DNA of 64,000 bases from Prosapia bicincta (GCA_036971475.1 JBAIZL010000001.1:73462771-73526770); one strand, 5' to 3'. Shown: positions 42,813 through 55,672, numbered from the stretch's first letter. The notes: a model not told the origin generated them from the letters alone. Made by a program: numbers and translations.

Positions 42813-43440
42813 GAGTAGAACTGTCTACACCTGGGCGCGGACTACCCCTAACTCGGCCTGTACGTAACCTAGGACTATAGGGGTAGTTTTGGATGATGAA
42901 GGGGGTCGTCGCGGCCTTGATCCTAGCCCTGGGGGTGGGTTCGATCACGTTTAGAGGGGTGGGGGGTAGTTTTTCGAAAAAAATATTTTCTAACCCACTG
43001 ACCTGAGCCAGCCAAATTGCACCCAACCTAACCTAACCTACGTGTGGAGGGGTGACCTCAGCTACGTTCAGGACCATCCCCGAGGATAGCTCCGGGGGTA
43101 GATTCGGGGTGGGGGTTAGTTTTCGAAAAAATTTTGGAGAAACGTGCCTTGACCGATAGGTTGAGTTTAGAGTGCAATACCGCTACGGTTGGGGATAGTT
43201 TCACGTAAGGGTAGTTTTTAAATAAAATATGAAATTGCCAAAAATCGATCGGATAGATCAACAGACAGTACGGGATATGCCTTGACTGTTGCGGTATGAA
43301 CTGTTGCGGGGGTGGTTTCACCAAGGGGTAGTTTTTAAATAAAATATGAAATTGCCGAAAATCGATCGGTTGGATCAAATGTCTGTATGGGGTATGTATA
43401 AAGTCTATTATGGACCGTTGTGGGGGCGGGGTCACCTGAG
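42813..43440 (+). repeat. Left terminal/subterminal repeat of the RING element
   Basis: Terminus AGTAGAACTG, then the tacgtaacctagga module shared with the Polinton, a TTAGG-type string (43023-43040) and two tandem units of about 120 bp with aaataaaatatgaaattgcc cores. Confidence 0.8.
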
Positions 43441-43445
43441 GGCCG

Positions 43446-43836
43446 AGTTCAGGTTGTCAAAAATAATCGTGGTCCTAGGTAAGATCCACCCGGGAACCAG
43501 GCATTAGTTAAAGCCGCCAAGGGGCAGGTAGAGCCAATATGGAGCACGGTCTCGGTTAAAGCCAATCCGAAGCCTTGCCCTAGGAACCTGGCCTTAGGTA
43601 AAGTCACCCTGGAGCCGTGCTTGAGATAAAGCCACCTAGGCCTTAGGTAAAGCTACCATGGAGTGTGGACTTAGGTAAAGCCTGGCCCTTAGTTAGACCC
43701 ACCTTGGAGAAAGGCCCGAGGTAAATTCACACTAGATTCAGGCTTTAAGTAAAGACACCCTGGAGAAAATCCTTAGGTAAATTCACACTAGAGCAAGGCT
43801 CTAATTTAATATATCTGATGACGTATCTCTGATCGA
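43446..43836 (-). repeat. Degenerate GGTAAAGC tandem array (right copy)
   Basis: Mirror of 18800-19190: a series of ggtaaagtcacc, ctggagcc and ccttaggtaaag strings with a 30-40 bp period, just upstream of the 90-codon ORF. Confidence 0.7.
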
Positions 43837-43907
43837 GGCCCGAGCGACTCTAGGCAAGTAGTAGGCTCACCCTAACTAGAGTGTTCTATCCCTAAATAAA
43901 TTGGCTG

Positions 43908-44180
43908 ATGCAGGGCAAGGGGTTATGGTTGTCTATGCTACAAAATAATAAACAAAGCAACACAACCTTATCGTGTGAGGGAATACGTTTGGCCTACATA
44001 GCTGGCGACCGTGTGTTAGACATGTGCAGACTTGCAGCGATAACGCATTATCTTAAAACCGCAACGGCAGTCGGTGACTGCTATAGCAGGCACAAAAACC
44101 CGCACAACTGTGTCGTTGTGAATCAAGGTGACTGTTTTTGTTTTGATTACTGTATCGATTTATTATGTAGGCTGTTATAG
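43908..44180 (+). CDS. 90-codon Cys-rich ORF of the RING element (right copy)
   Basis: Copy of 18456-18728 with at least one amino-acid difference. AATAAA at 44287-44292 is about 110 bp past the stop. No signal peptide is evident. A C-terminal hydrophobic Cys-rich segment could associate with membranes. No family is recognised. Preservation of the frame in both copies says little, because the copies are so recent. Confidence 0.45.
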   Translation: MQGKGLWLSMLQNNKQSNTTLSCEGIRLAYIAGDRVLDMCRLAAITHYLKTATAVGDCYSRHKNPHNCVVVNQGDCFCFDYCIDLLCRLL

Positions 44181-44517
44181 TTTAAGTAAACAGATAGCTT
44201 TTATGGATATATTCTATAATTGTAAATAGGTTTAGATAAAAAGGTCCATGGAGAAACACTAATAACGAGGTCTATCACATAACATGAATAAATATATGCT
44301 ATAAAACGAACCTAACCATCTATTCAACAGAGTGTTTTAGCAATATAAGAGCAGTATAAACATATAATATTGGATAGGGCCAACGATATAAGGACCCGTT
44401 ATGGAAAAGGGTAGGTATATGAAATAATATATACAATAAGGGTATTCAGCATGATGATTTATTAAACTAACATATAATAATAATTTTACAGTGCATAGTT
44501 ATAAATTGTTCTCAATA

Positions 44518-45182
44518 TTACATATATAATTTAAATGTGTCGATGATCCGAGATCTGCAATTTGGGCAGCGATTACATCTTGAGAGACAGGTTAAGCAAA
44601 AGACATGTCCGCATGGCGTGGCAACAGCGTTGCGAGGGTTCTCACAACATATATTGCATAAGCTAATCTCCGCCGGTCGTGGCTTATTCTGAAGGCAAAA
44701 AAAAGTCAATTAGTAACAACTGTATATGCATATACAAATCCTGTAAGAAACAATATGATTAGTAAATCGGTACAGATAGCCTGAAAGAAAAGTCAATCGA
44801 AATAATATGAAAATCTACCTACATTATTGGTACGCTGGACAGTGTAGTCTCCCGCCACCACAATATCCTGTAGGAACCGTCTCGTCATGCCCCAAACGAT
44901 ATACGCAAAGGTCCGACTCGTCCTGTAGTACGGTTTTGAAGCAGCCGTCCGCAGATCCCTAATCACCAGCTGGAGCTCCATTAAAGTGTAATCCAGCGTC
45001 TGTATGCATGTGTGGGGTGAAGGCTGGTCCCTCGGTGGATGAGAAGCCATTAGGAAATCGTGTAGGCGAAACGAAAACGAATCATCCCAACTATAGCAGG
45101 GTCTATGATCCTCGTCTTCCTCATCGCTGTCTGTATCAATGCCAGGCGGTCGGGAAGGTAAATCTCCTGGAGACGAGCCCAT
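44518..45182 (-). CDS. RING-finger (IAP-type) E3 ligase-like protein, two exons (right copy)
   Basis: Exon 1 is 45182-44823, the intron 44822-44689 and exon 2 44688-44518. The protein is the same as that of the left copy, with RING ligands CNICC, CGHVFCLTCL and CNRCPNC at the C-terminus. AATAAA is at 44463-44458. The promoter region is the 230 bp between the start and the right terminal repeat. A single RING with no BIR resembles small viral E3 proteins that modify host ubiquitination; that role here is inference. Confidence 0.8.
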
Positions 45183-45408
45183 AGGTAGTAGTAGAGGCGA
45201 ATAGGATGACGAATAGGTTAGTGAAGAATCTGAAAGCGCAGTGTACGCCTATAAAAATGAAAAAAGAATCTAAATAAACCAACACTCGATATACTCCGTG
45301 ATCTACGCTTCAGATAATTTGATCAAATAAATGACGCTACCTCGTGGCTACAATTTAAACAAATATAATAAACGCTAATGAAAATAAACTACCATTCATT
45401 CAATATAT

Positions 45409-45519
45409 TCTATGATCTATGCGTCGACCTCATGCGGCATCCAAAACTACCCCTATAGTCCTAGGTTACGTACAGGGCCAGTTAGGGGTAGTCCGCGCCC
45501 AAGTGTAGACAGTTCTGCT
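45409..45519 (-). repeat. Right terminal repeat of the RING element
   Basis: Only about 110 bp here are homologous to the left end (ctatagtcctaggttacgta, then ggggtagtccgcgccc), so the inverted repeats are short and the rest of the subterminal array is on the left side only. A direct extra copy is at 16456-16579. Confidence 0.8.
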
Positions 45520-46067
45520 CCTGAGGATTACCAAGATGTCAGCGGGTTATGAGCTAGCCAGGATATAGTATCCAAGGATAACATCAATGTCTTCTTTACA
45601 ATAATAATATAAACTAACACTGAAGTAATGAAAAAAATGGTATAATAATGTCAAAAGATAAAACGTTAGTTTTATGCAAGCATCAAACTTATTTCTCTGC
45701 CAATCTCTGGCGTTTACTTCATACGGATCCAGTTTCAATAATCAAAACCTTTTCCCTGTGGTTCATTAATCTCTTCTATTGGAGACGATTCTGGTGTCTT
45801 TCCTATCGATTCTTTCTTTCTGGCGACGAGAATACTTACTTTTAACATCCTTAAAAGCGTGGAGCAAACACCTTAAAAGCGTGGAGCAAACACCTTCTCA
45901 TTGTAGAGAACGTTTGCTACTTAGTGATTCACATATGCATTCTGGGAAGCTAATATTCTTTACATGTTACGTAATTATTATATTATAACGTTTACTGCCA
46001 TGCTCTTAGTATTGAATAAGATCCACTCAAGGTTTTATTTTAATTTACGGAAAAATCTAAAAAAAAA
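45520..46067 (+). repeat. Flank duplicated in direct orientation at 16580-17127
   Basis: Right-hand flank of the RING element; the partner copy begins the rearranged segment upstream. No gene was recognised. Confidence 0.85.
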
Positions 46068-46349
46068 TACATCGATAAATCATATTCTATACTAATATTA
46101 ATTATTTCATTAAAAGAGGTGCACAACGTTTTGTTTGAATTGTAAGAGTTTGTCATAACGAAAACCTCCAGCTTTTTTTAAGAAATTATGCCCTGGCCTC
46201 TAAAAAGACCTGAGGAGAACTGTTCTTTGTAAGGTCGTTAAGGTACCATCTTAAGCTGAGCTAGTTTACACACTATACCATGTGCAGATAGTTTAGATTA
46301 CGCAAGGGCCCCCGTGAGCAACAGTAACAAAGAAATTAAAAATTATCAT

Positions 46350-46985
46350 CTCCAACCCAAACACGCAGTCTCTGACATATACAACAGAAGCTAGAAGATG
46401 TGCGTTAGCGATCTATATTGAAAGCGTAGAACAGCCCATGACCTACAAATACCAAGGCGTTAATATTACAACCTATAGAAATCTAAAACATGAATCGCAA
46501 GCACAAGCTATAACTGGAACTTAGGTATCAGGATTTCTCCAGGATGTAATGTGGGGATGTAAATTAGGAGTATCGAAAGCAAAAACTTTGTCTATAAGAC
46601 CTGTATACGGCTTACGGCACAAAGCCACAAGGTGAAACTGCTGCTATTAGACAATTGCTAAGAATATTAGAAATGGAGAATCTTTGACCAATTATGGGCA
46701 AACCTCTTAGAGATAGAGAGAGAAGCAGAGATATTATATTCCTATATCATATTCGAATGTTCAAAGATGGTCTACAGCAAGAAGAAACCACGTCGATAGA
46801 ATGATTGACAATCGACTTGCAAAAAAGATATACCAAAAACCTTGCAGGCCTACCGCAAGGCCTTCCAAACTCTGATACGATAACTGGAAACTTAAGCTAC
46901 AACGTTAAAAAGAAGTACTTTCCCTTACATAGGAAGGAGAAGAGAATGAGAAAGTATCCGTTTAGAAAAATTAAAAACATAATTT
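46350..46985 (+). pseudogene. Decayed non-LTR retrotransposon, ORF2 C-terminal remnant
   Basis: Conceptual translation across several frames reads like the end of endonuclease-reverse transcriptases of the RTE/craniofacial-development-like type: YKYQGVNITTYRNLKHESQ, a KTLSIRPVYG stretch after a GFLQDVMW stretch, then GLRHKAT and FLYHIRMFKDGLQ. There are stops in every frame. The flanks of the element were not defined. Confidence 0.5.
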
Positions 46986-49900
46986 GCTAAGTAGGCAAAT
47001 CGGTTGATCTGTGACGTTTAAATTGAGCTTTTTACGTTACGACTAATGTATTGCCAGTTCAACTGTATGGGATTTCACAAATAAACCAGTCAGTTTACAG
47101 TAGGACACTTTATTTAATGTATTATTATTATTTCACCGATAAGTCCTACAACTGGAATTTTTCTACTTACAATAAAACCAAAGGGGACTTTAAGCTACCT
47201 AATCGGTTGGCCATGTCTAAGTGAATAAAACACTGCCCATGTTTCTGCCCACAATATTTATTCACGAGGCGATTAAAACTACCTCCATCCTGATCTTTTA
47301 TTCAAAACTATCTCGTGACGCAATATAAAACCTTGAAGGTTTTGGTGCCAGACATAACCTATTTTAGTGGTAAAATCCTTAACTCTGGATACACAAACAA
47401 ACAAATACAAGAACAGACACTCAAATACAACCACACACACACTCGGTTCTGATTGAGTGTAACAATGTCCACTTATGCAAACATTGATGAAATTTTGTAG
47501 CATTCGCTAAACGATGCCATTCAGGCGGAAGGGTCTTGTCAAATCCATTTCCGGTCTCACAATAAGACAACGAAAATTTCTTTTTTTACCAATTTAGTTT
47601 GGTCGTATCAATGTAAACATAAAACAATACGTAATAAACAATGCATTTTCTAAAATATAACAACTGATCGCAGGGGATAAATGTTGTATTTTTGCGGTTG
47701 TTTTTAAATATGTTTTTGTTGGGTTTTAGTGAGCAGTCATTTGACTTTTACTTTATTAAGGCTTGATAAGGGTTGTGAACAATAGATATGGAAAGGAAAG
47801 GAGAACATCTGAAGGTCTAGGATAAAGGGAAGGTTCGTGGTAACGTGTGCAAAGCTGCTTACCTGTAGTAGACGGATTGTTTGTTGGACCTTTATGGACT
47901 TTTTACCCGTTACACGAGGGGAGTTTATAGCCTCGATATTCCCGCTAATTTGACGGCCTTCATTCTATTCAAAAACCCTAGCTACGAAGTAAAACCACCA
48001 GTGGCCGTGTAAATATATGTATTGAGAAACATATCTATTGTGATTTCTCTACGGGTTTACTTGGTCACGGATTGATTTGTTATTATTATTATTATGTTCG
48101 ACTATACTGGTATTACATAGAATATTTTCTGTGCTTTACAAAACTATTGTCATGCACAGCCTAGTATACTTATAGTAAATGCTTCTAATGAAGTTACAGT
48201 ATATCTTAAAAATTGATATTATATGCTCAAATAGCAAGATATAAATAAAATTCGAGCCTTCATGGATGGTGTCACGGATTAAATAACTGCCCCCTTTTCA
48301 TAACGGAATCCAACCTTCTACAATTAACTTTACCTTAATCTGTGGCCTACCGTATTCCTTCCATAGAGATCTATGTTCAAGCCATACATTAGGAAACAGG
48401 TCCCTAAAGCTTAAACCATTGTTGTCTCAAACCTACCGTATCTTACACAGGCAGTGACGTGTTGTAACGGTCTGACATTCCGTGACAAATAGGAAATAAA
48501 TAATTTCCTGTTTTTAAGTAATAAAGTTGATTTTTAAATTAATCAAGTTGGAGTTATAAGAATAATAAAAAGTGAAGAAGTAAATAAAACCATAAATAGA
48601 ATAATTAAGCTAAATTAAAAAGTATTAGAAAATAAATTTGTAATAACTAGCTAAATTTGACCATCGGGAGTGAGGCGAAAATTTTTTAAGTGCTTAAAAA
48701 GCTATCTTAAGAACCAAACCACGTAGAACTTTCATCGACATTTTAAAAGAACCAGAATAAGCCAGAATAAACATTAGTGAAAACAAAATTTGAAAAACTT
48801 AAAAAACAAAAATGTTACAGCAGTTTTAATAAAATAGATATTTTTCAGTGTTCCAAAAATGATAATCAAACTCTGCAAGCTAAAACAGATTCGTTGCCCG
48901 ACTTGCCTGTACAAGGAATAAATCCAAAGATAGCAAGTATTGCAGGCGGGGTGGGGTAGGTTAAATCCACCGCTATATATACTAGGTCTCTAAGACCTTA
49001 GAGACAGTCTGAAATACATTTTTAATACGAGGTGCCGCGGAACGCTATGCTGGACCGCGGATAGGACCGCCATCAGGCCAGATGGACCAAACCTCAACGC
49101 GTCCGACGTCTAGGACTACCAAGGGATGAAGGCTCCAGACTCAGCCTCCAGGACGCGGGAATGGAGGAAAACCACCACCGACGAACCAGGGATGGCGACT
49201 TCCGATGTCCAGACGAGGGACTCTAGGACCGGCAGGAACATCTTTGGCAAGTCATTTTCTCTATTCGATACCAATTACGTCAAATTTAGTCAGTTAATTT
49301 TATTAAATTCAAACAAATATTCAAGCTTAAACAATGACTTCACTCCTTATAAAATTTTAATAAATTTTTTGCTTAATAAAATGAATTTATGTGATCAGAA
49401 TATTTCAAATGATAAATATTAAACTTACAAAGGGTTTTTGCCCATGGGCCATTTATTTTCAAGGAAATAAGAATTTTTAGAATATTATAAATTTAAAAAT
49501 TAAGTGTCATAAGTACGAATTTACCAATCCAATATAGAAGATAAATTTTTATTATGTGTAATTTGGGAAATAATTTTATGTTTATGTAAATGTAATTGAT
49601 ATAAATGGAAATTATAAAATTTTAAAGTATGAAAAACAACAAGTTATTTAGTGAATTGTTTTGTTAATATAATTCTGTTGTATTTGAAAGGATAAATTTT
49701 CTTTTTTATTTAAATAAATAAAATTAAATATGTTATAAAAATCAACAGTATTTGCATTTCATCCCGTGTCGAATAATCAATAAAAACTGTTTAGCTATTT
49801 CCAACTAATATGAAAATGATTATTAAATCAGTAAACAAGTTTAATTAAATTTCTTTAAATGATAATAGTTAAAACCTATTGTTTTTAAAGAGTTTCTCTC

Positions 49901-50870
49901 AACTAACTTCATTGAGCTAGAATAAAGATTAGTTGGTTTTTTGTATAAAAGTCCAGAGATTTATCTACTGGCAGATTGTGTTTAAAAGGACACAGGAGCC
50001 TTTTAAAATAGGTAATTTAAACACGATCATATTTTGCACGTTCCCTTGCTGTCTCTGTAGATCATCTTCAGGTGGTAAGGCTCTGTGAATATTTTGTGTA
50101 TTATTTTAAATGTGTTTCTTTCCACCTGACTATTGAAATGACATGTGTGACTATATCTAGACCATACATAATTGATAAACCAATTTTGGGGAGTTTATAC
50201 TTATTTTAAATAGTAGTCAGCGGGAATAGGCTTGTTTTGGGTCTGGCCCTATGAGCCGGAAATATACACGTAACTCAGGGATTTTAGCACGGTTTAACAA
50301 GCGGGGTGATGGGCAGATGTTTGGTTTGTTTATAAATAAGGTTTTTAAACAACAAAATTTTGGTATTCTGCAAGAAAGGGATATCAATAAATAAAAAGTA
50401 GTGAGGTACGTTGCAGTGTCTGTATCTTGTTTGCCTATACAGCGCCTTAATGATTAAATGATGTAGTTTTTCCAGCTTTTGTTTTGTCAGTTCATACAAA
50501 ATCATTTGCGATTTATCATATTTTTTCTAATTATACTTTATAAATTAAAATTTGTTAACTATTCACCAGGAAATGCCAAATGCTGTGATGTAAATTATTA
50601 TTAATAAGTGTAATACTTACCTTACACCTGAAATACTGTAAAATAATTTACTAATTATATATAATTTTTTATTATCAGAGTTTTATGAATACAGCAATAG
50701 TTTTATGATTTGCTTGAATAGATTTGCTGATGCTTTGAAAACCCCTAGTATTTTCAATAAGCATCAGAGAGGCCATTGGTGCGGTTAATCACAAGAAAGT
50801 TATTTCACTGTGTATTATTTCCAAAACCATTAATACCGTCAGTCGATAATCATCGACTAAGTTAGAGGGT
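46986..50870. other. Host DNA without recognised genes
   Basis: Mostly AT-rich. A GC-richer island near 49020-49250 (ccgcggaacgc to gaccggcagg) holds a 98-codon frame at 49126-49422 with no family features. A frame at 50505-50284 (minus) has a spacing of hydrophobic residues faintly like the end of a jockey-type ORF2, too weak to call. Confidence 0.4.
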
Positions 50871-53800
50871 TCAGTTGTGAAGGGCTCTTGTATTTAAAAA
50901 TATAAGAAGGCCGTCATTGTTCTCTTTATCTACTTTGTGTGGTGTCTGACCCACATAATGGCACCATGGTTGTTACACGAGCATTTACGGGTTTTATGTG
51001 TTCACCGTACTTTTTTTTATTTTTCTGTGTTTCATTAACATAATTTTTGTTTATAGATATAATCTAAATATTCTAACGATTAGATAGCAATAAGGTTGGA
51101 TAACATAGTTCAAGAAGGACATATGCAGGATGGCATGTCATTCCTGCATCTGGATCGTAAGGATTTCCTACTTTGTACTTAAATATGACAGATTTATACT
51201 TATGTTCATTCCTTGATATGCTATAGAAAATATATTGCATCTTTACTCCTTTCTATTTGTGGTTTTTACATTTCAAACTCCATAGATGAATACTATAGAA
51301 AAATACGCCGCTACTGACACATTCAGCTGTAAGAATACGTTAAGAAAAACTTTGCACATGTACGTTTTGCTTTATTATAACAATTTGCTATGAATGTGTA
51401 GATAAGGCTCGCTTGGAGTTTAAAACGGGCACATCTCCAGTTGCAATTAGTTGCGCTGCCAGAGCGAGGGGCGTGAATGATCATTAGTGTTGCATAGGGG
51501 CCACAAATAGGAGTAATGTATTAGTGTTTGTTAATGGGTTAGTGTTTATAATGTGTGGGTCTATTCGCTTCCATTTTTAGCGTATAAACTGTTTGTATTA
51601 TTCAGTAATAACCACATATTTAAACAAACTCTTTTTTTGTTTTCTGCAATGTGCTTGTTGGAAATGTATGAATTCTCTTATATATGAGTTTTAATTTACT
51701 TAAAACTTAGCCAATAAAATAAAATATAGTAGGAAATATTATTATTATTTTCTACTATTGACACACGGGAGCAGCACTTAGCAAAACTGTTTGGTAACTA
51801 TCATGTTACCGCCCAAACTTCCTTACCTCGGAAGGTACACGACGTTACGTAGTGACAAGACAATAGCCTGCAGTGCTGAGGTTAAGTCAGAAAGAAAGAC
51901 TCTTTGTATCAGTACATGTTGATACTACAGGATTATGAAATTTATAAACCTACAAAAACACGAAACAAGACCATAAGTGAACAAACAAAACAAATGCACT
52001 CATTAACCACATACCAAAAAATCTGCGTCAAAACCTCCACAGTTTAGCTCAACAACGCCTCCTAGTGGCTAACCAAAACACCGTTAAAGATCACTAAGTG
52101 ATCCTAATAATTAACGTTGAAAAGATTATGATTCTTATTTAAAATTTACATTAATTATTTGTTTGTCAAGTCATTATTTTAGTAGTAAATTGTATGGTTT
52201 GATCTACAAGATCATAAATTGACTTTTTGTGTATATTTTAATATTTAATTTTGTCAAGTGAAAATATATGTTTTCACTGCTTGGTTTCAACAGGGGAAAT
52301 ATATACTTTGTAAATCCGAAACTGTTTTTATTCAACTCATTCCATTCTCACTGTGTTAGCGTTTAAGTGTAAAAATAATTACTTCCAGTTCGCTGACCTG
52401 AGCAGTTATATTCGTTCTCATTTCCGCTGCCTTTGGTATTCCTTCAGCAGTAATTAAGTGACATGAAAGCACAGTACTTTCAGCTTGATATTGATTTCTT
52501 GGCTACTGACCTTACGTTTTGTACAGGCAGTTTTAAAAAAAGCATTTTGACATGTTTTACATTGCTTACGCGAGTAGATATGTTTCAAATTGCTTCATTG
52601 TGTGAGAAGGCATATAATAACAATATGCGTTACCTGTAACGTATCTAATCAGCTGTTAACTGTAGCAAGCCTAGAACATATTGTTGGGATCGAAATTACA
52701 GATATAATTCCAGGTCACGTGTGATAGAGTTTTAACCTCCCGAACTCACACTGAATATCGTAAAGAAATCTTACTGATGTACATAAATCCTATAATAAGC
52801 AATACCATTTATCGATTGTCATGACATTTATCACTTATTTATCAATTTACTTCGCATAATTCGTAATTTACTGAATATTCTCAGCAGACGCTTTTCACAA
52901 TAGGTCCGTGCATTGAAACATTCTTCTGGTCAGGTCTTCTAAGGTGTGTTGTGTTGGTATGAGTCTGTGGTGGATTATTGTTCATAGAGTAGTTGTTAAT
53001 TTTGTGTTAATTACAGTATTTGATTTTGAGTGTGTTTTGTCATTTAAACAGAAGAAGAACCTCAAGACGAACAACACAAACACTGCAAGTTTTATTAATA
53101 AAATACCTTTTGTCATATCTCGTTGGATTATTTGTAGTAAGAACGTTTAGTTTTAAAGACAATTGTATAAAAAGTGTTGCTACAAAGGTATATTATGCTT
53201 TCACCTTCTATATTGTTTTTATAAATACAAATGTTACTTAAATACAAGCTGTATTTGTGTGTGATGAAGAATTACAGTTTTTTTTCAAATAACCCTGTAA
53301 GTAAAAAATTGGGGCAGTCGGAAAAAAATTAAATTTAGTTCATTTAAAAAAAAAAATATTTGTTCGTTGAGTGTTTACAAGTTAATTATGTAAATATATA
53401 GTCTGTGGAAGGTCTTTCATACTTTGTAATTGTAATAATGTGATGTATATCAATGTTTCAGTGTCTGACATGTAAAATCTTGTGATCGTATTAATATGTA
53501 ACTAAAACCTAAAGTACACATTATTATTATTACTAAAACTCGGAGGGACCTTATCGGTGTAGAGCACTTAGCTGTAGCCTTTGTACTCTCTTCCCATCCC
53601 TACCACAGGACTAGCTTAGTGGATACCTCCCTCTTTGCAGAAATCAAGTACCCACCTGATGCTAGATCTTCTGATTTCCTCTGGTGTACATACCTGCCAG
53701 CCAAACCACTTTCTCCTTGCAGCTCCCAAATCAGAACACTCACAGAGTACGTGGATTGGGCTTTCCTCTTGGTCCTCGTCGCATCTCTTGCACACAGGGA

Positions 53801-55672
53801 ACCTAGATTTTCCAATTTTGTATTGGAACCCCCTCAGATTCCCATGTCCTGTAACCAGCTCTACAGTAGCTCTGAGTTTATGTCTACTTAAGGAGAGTAG
53901 TTCTTTGCACCACACATCTCCTGAGTAACCCCACAGTACCTTGGATTTGTTACACCCCAAGGTTACATTCCATTCTTCCCTGCACAACCTGTCTATATGT
54001 GCCGTGATCCTCTTGCGCCCCTCCCGAGGCGGCATGCCCACTGCCCTCAGCAACGGTCCTTGGGTTATACACCCTTGTTTTGCTAAGGCGTCAGCTCTCT
54101 CATTCCCTATCCAGCCAGAATGTCCTGGAATCCAGGTTAGGTTGAGTGAATTATGCTTACTCAGCTCTGCTAGAGAAGCCATAGTCTCAGCCACCAACCT
54201 AGAGCTGGTACTAGCCTTACCTAAAGCCTTCAGAGCTGCCTGACTGTCCGAGCAAATCCAGATGGTCTTGCCCCTCCTGCCAGACCCTATTATTTCCTCA
54301 GCACATAGTTTGATCGCGAGCACCTCCCCCTGGAAGACAGAGTTGTAGTCCTCCAGGCGGAAGTACACATATGTGTACCAAATTTTCCGGAAAAATGAAA
54401 AATGAAAACTCAATAAAATCTATATTTTTACATTCCTTACTTTGTGTTTGTTCATTAATCAACAAGAAATCTAATCATTATCTCCAATTTGGTTCCCGGG
54501 ACTAAAGAGGTTAAGTAACATTTGTATTTATAAATTACATTTCAAACGAAATAATTTTTAATATAAATGTAATTAGTTTACCTTTAAAAAATAAAAACAA
54601 AGTATCTTTAAAAACGAAGCTTAAATCCGGGTGTTCAATTTTTTATTTTTAACACAGTTATATTACGAATAAGTGCAAGGTAATCGGTTGTGATAGGTTT
54701 GGCTGAACAAAGCCAAAACATAAATTGTGTAAAGTGAGCTAACCGGTTACTGAAGTGAAAGAGTGGTCTCCATTTCTCGCGAAAGTATTACCTTAGGAAA
54801 CGTACTGATTCTGCATCTACCCTAACTGGACACTTTGTTTCTTTGTAAAGTAGCCATATAATAAAAACGTTTGCATTAAATATGCAGATCTCTCCTGTGT
54901 GCTTGTATCTTGATTAGAACGTATTTGTAAGCTATATATGTAAATCTGAAGTATATTATTGAGGGCAAGTTGTATTGTAACAAATAATTAGTTGCAATAA
55001 ATATTCTGGCGTTAAATTGCATTGTTGTAAATAATCCAGCCCCTCGCTATCAAAATCTTAGATTACGCTTCTTTTGAGCCCCAGTTTTGATCTTACATTG
55101 AAATTAAAAACAAAAAATAATTACTGTGAGGGGCAAATATTGTACGCCCGAAGGGTCAAGGTTACAAATACATTAACGTACCATTATGTCATAATGTTGT
55201 ATGACGAATTTTGAACATTATCATTAATTAAACATGGTTCAATTGGAAATTCCTAACATACTCATCTTCATTTCTCTTAGATATATTTATATACATTTGA
55301 CTACATTTTTCTGCCTTTCCCAACTTAACAATATTTTCCTCTGTTGACTCCTTCTCCAATGACTTCATTTCCAAAACCTAAATCGCACTCGCTTTAATAA
55401 AGAGTACGATTTAGTGTTTAAAAATGAAGTAATTCTGAAACGCGTCACAGAGGAAAATATTGTAAAGACACTAAGGCAGAAAATGTAATGAAACGTACAG
55501 TTCTATTTACTGAGCTTTATTACTTCCTTGCAGCTGTGAGAATCATTGATCGGGAGAAGCGCTGACATCATACCCTGCCACGTCATCCTCAGAGGTTTTC
55601 TACTGAGCCCCAACACAAGGAAAACATAGTCTCACTTTAGAAATATTATTCACACGTCGCCCAGTAATAAGA
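50871..55672 (+). repeat. Direct duplicate of 9086-12290 with insertions
   Basis: The sequence tracks the left copy from gttcagttgtgaag to the cactttagaaatattattcac region. Extra DNA sits near 50990-51050 and 53240-54530, the latter holding a retroelement. Divergence is much higher than between the inverted arms, so this duplication is older. Confidence 0.9.
53516..54375 (-). mobile_element. 5'-truncated non-LTR retrotransposon (I/Loa-like), RNase H end
   Basis: The minus-strand frame 54375-53616 encodes an RNase H domain: FQGEVLAIKL (Glu), WICSDSQAALKAL (Asp), TWIPGHSGWIGNERADALAK (His and Asp). It is followed by the Cys/His gag-knuckle-like tail CKRCDEDQEESPIHVLCECS. Reverse transcriptase and endonuclease are missing, consistent with 5' truncation. 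A TAA-type simple repeat (about 53516-53540) forms the 3' end, as in the I group. The frame is open over 250 codons, so the insertion is young. It interrupts the duplicated block. Confidence 0.8.

Larger units (their letters stand above)
36677..45500 (+). repeat. Right arm of the 8.8 kb inverted duplication
   Basis: Mirror of 17136-25959 with position sum 62636. The inner edge lies inside the integrase gene, so this arm holds the 5' part of the functional gene. The outer edge lies 19 bp inside the right terminus of the RING element. Confidence 0.95.
42813..45519. mobile_element. 2.7 kb RING-gene element with Polinton-type termini
   Basis: Termini are AGTAGAACTGTCTACAC on the left and AGCAGAACTGTCTACAC (inverted) on the right, the same AGTAGAACTG start as the Polinton. 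The flanking hexamers TTTGAG (42807) and CCTGAG (45520) share their last four bases, consistent with a mutated 6-bp target duplication. Inside are subterminal repeats related to those of the Polinton, one 90-codon ORF and one spliced RING gene, but no integrase, polymerase or capsid gene. I infer a non-autonomous satellite mobilised by Polinton integrase. Confidence 0.75.

Noticed and set aside
50284..50505. Possible jockey-type ORF2 end on the minus strand
   Set aside because: Only a faint hydrophobic spacing pattern is present, with no catalytic or zinc-knuckle motif.
53619..54243. Plus-strand frames opposite the RNase H region
   Set aside because: Shadows of the minus-strand retroelement frame, which has conserved RNase H motifs.
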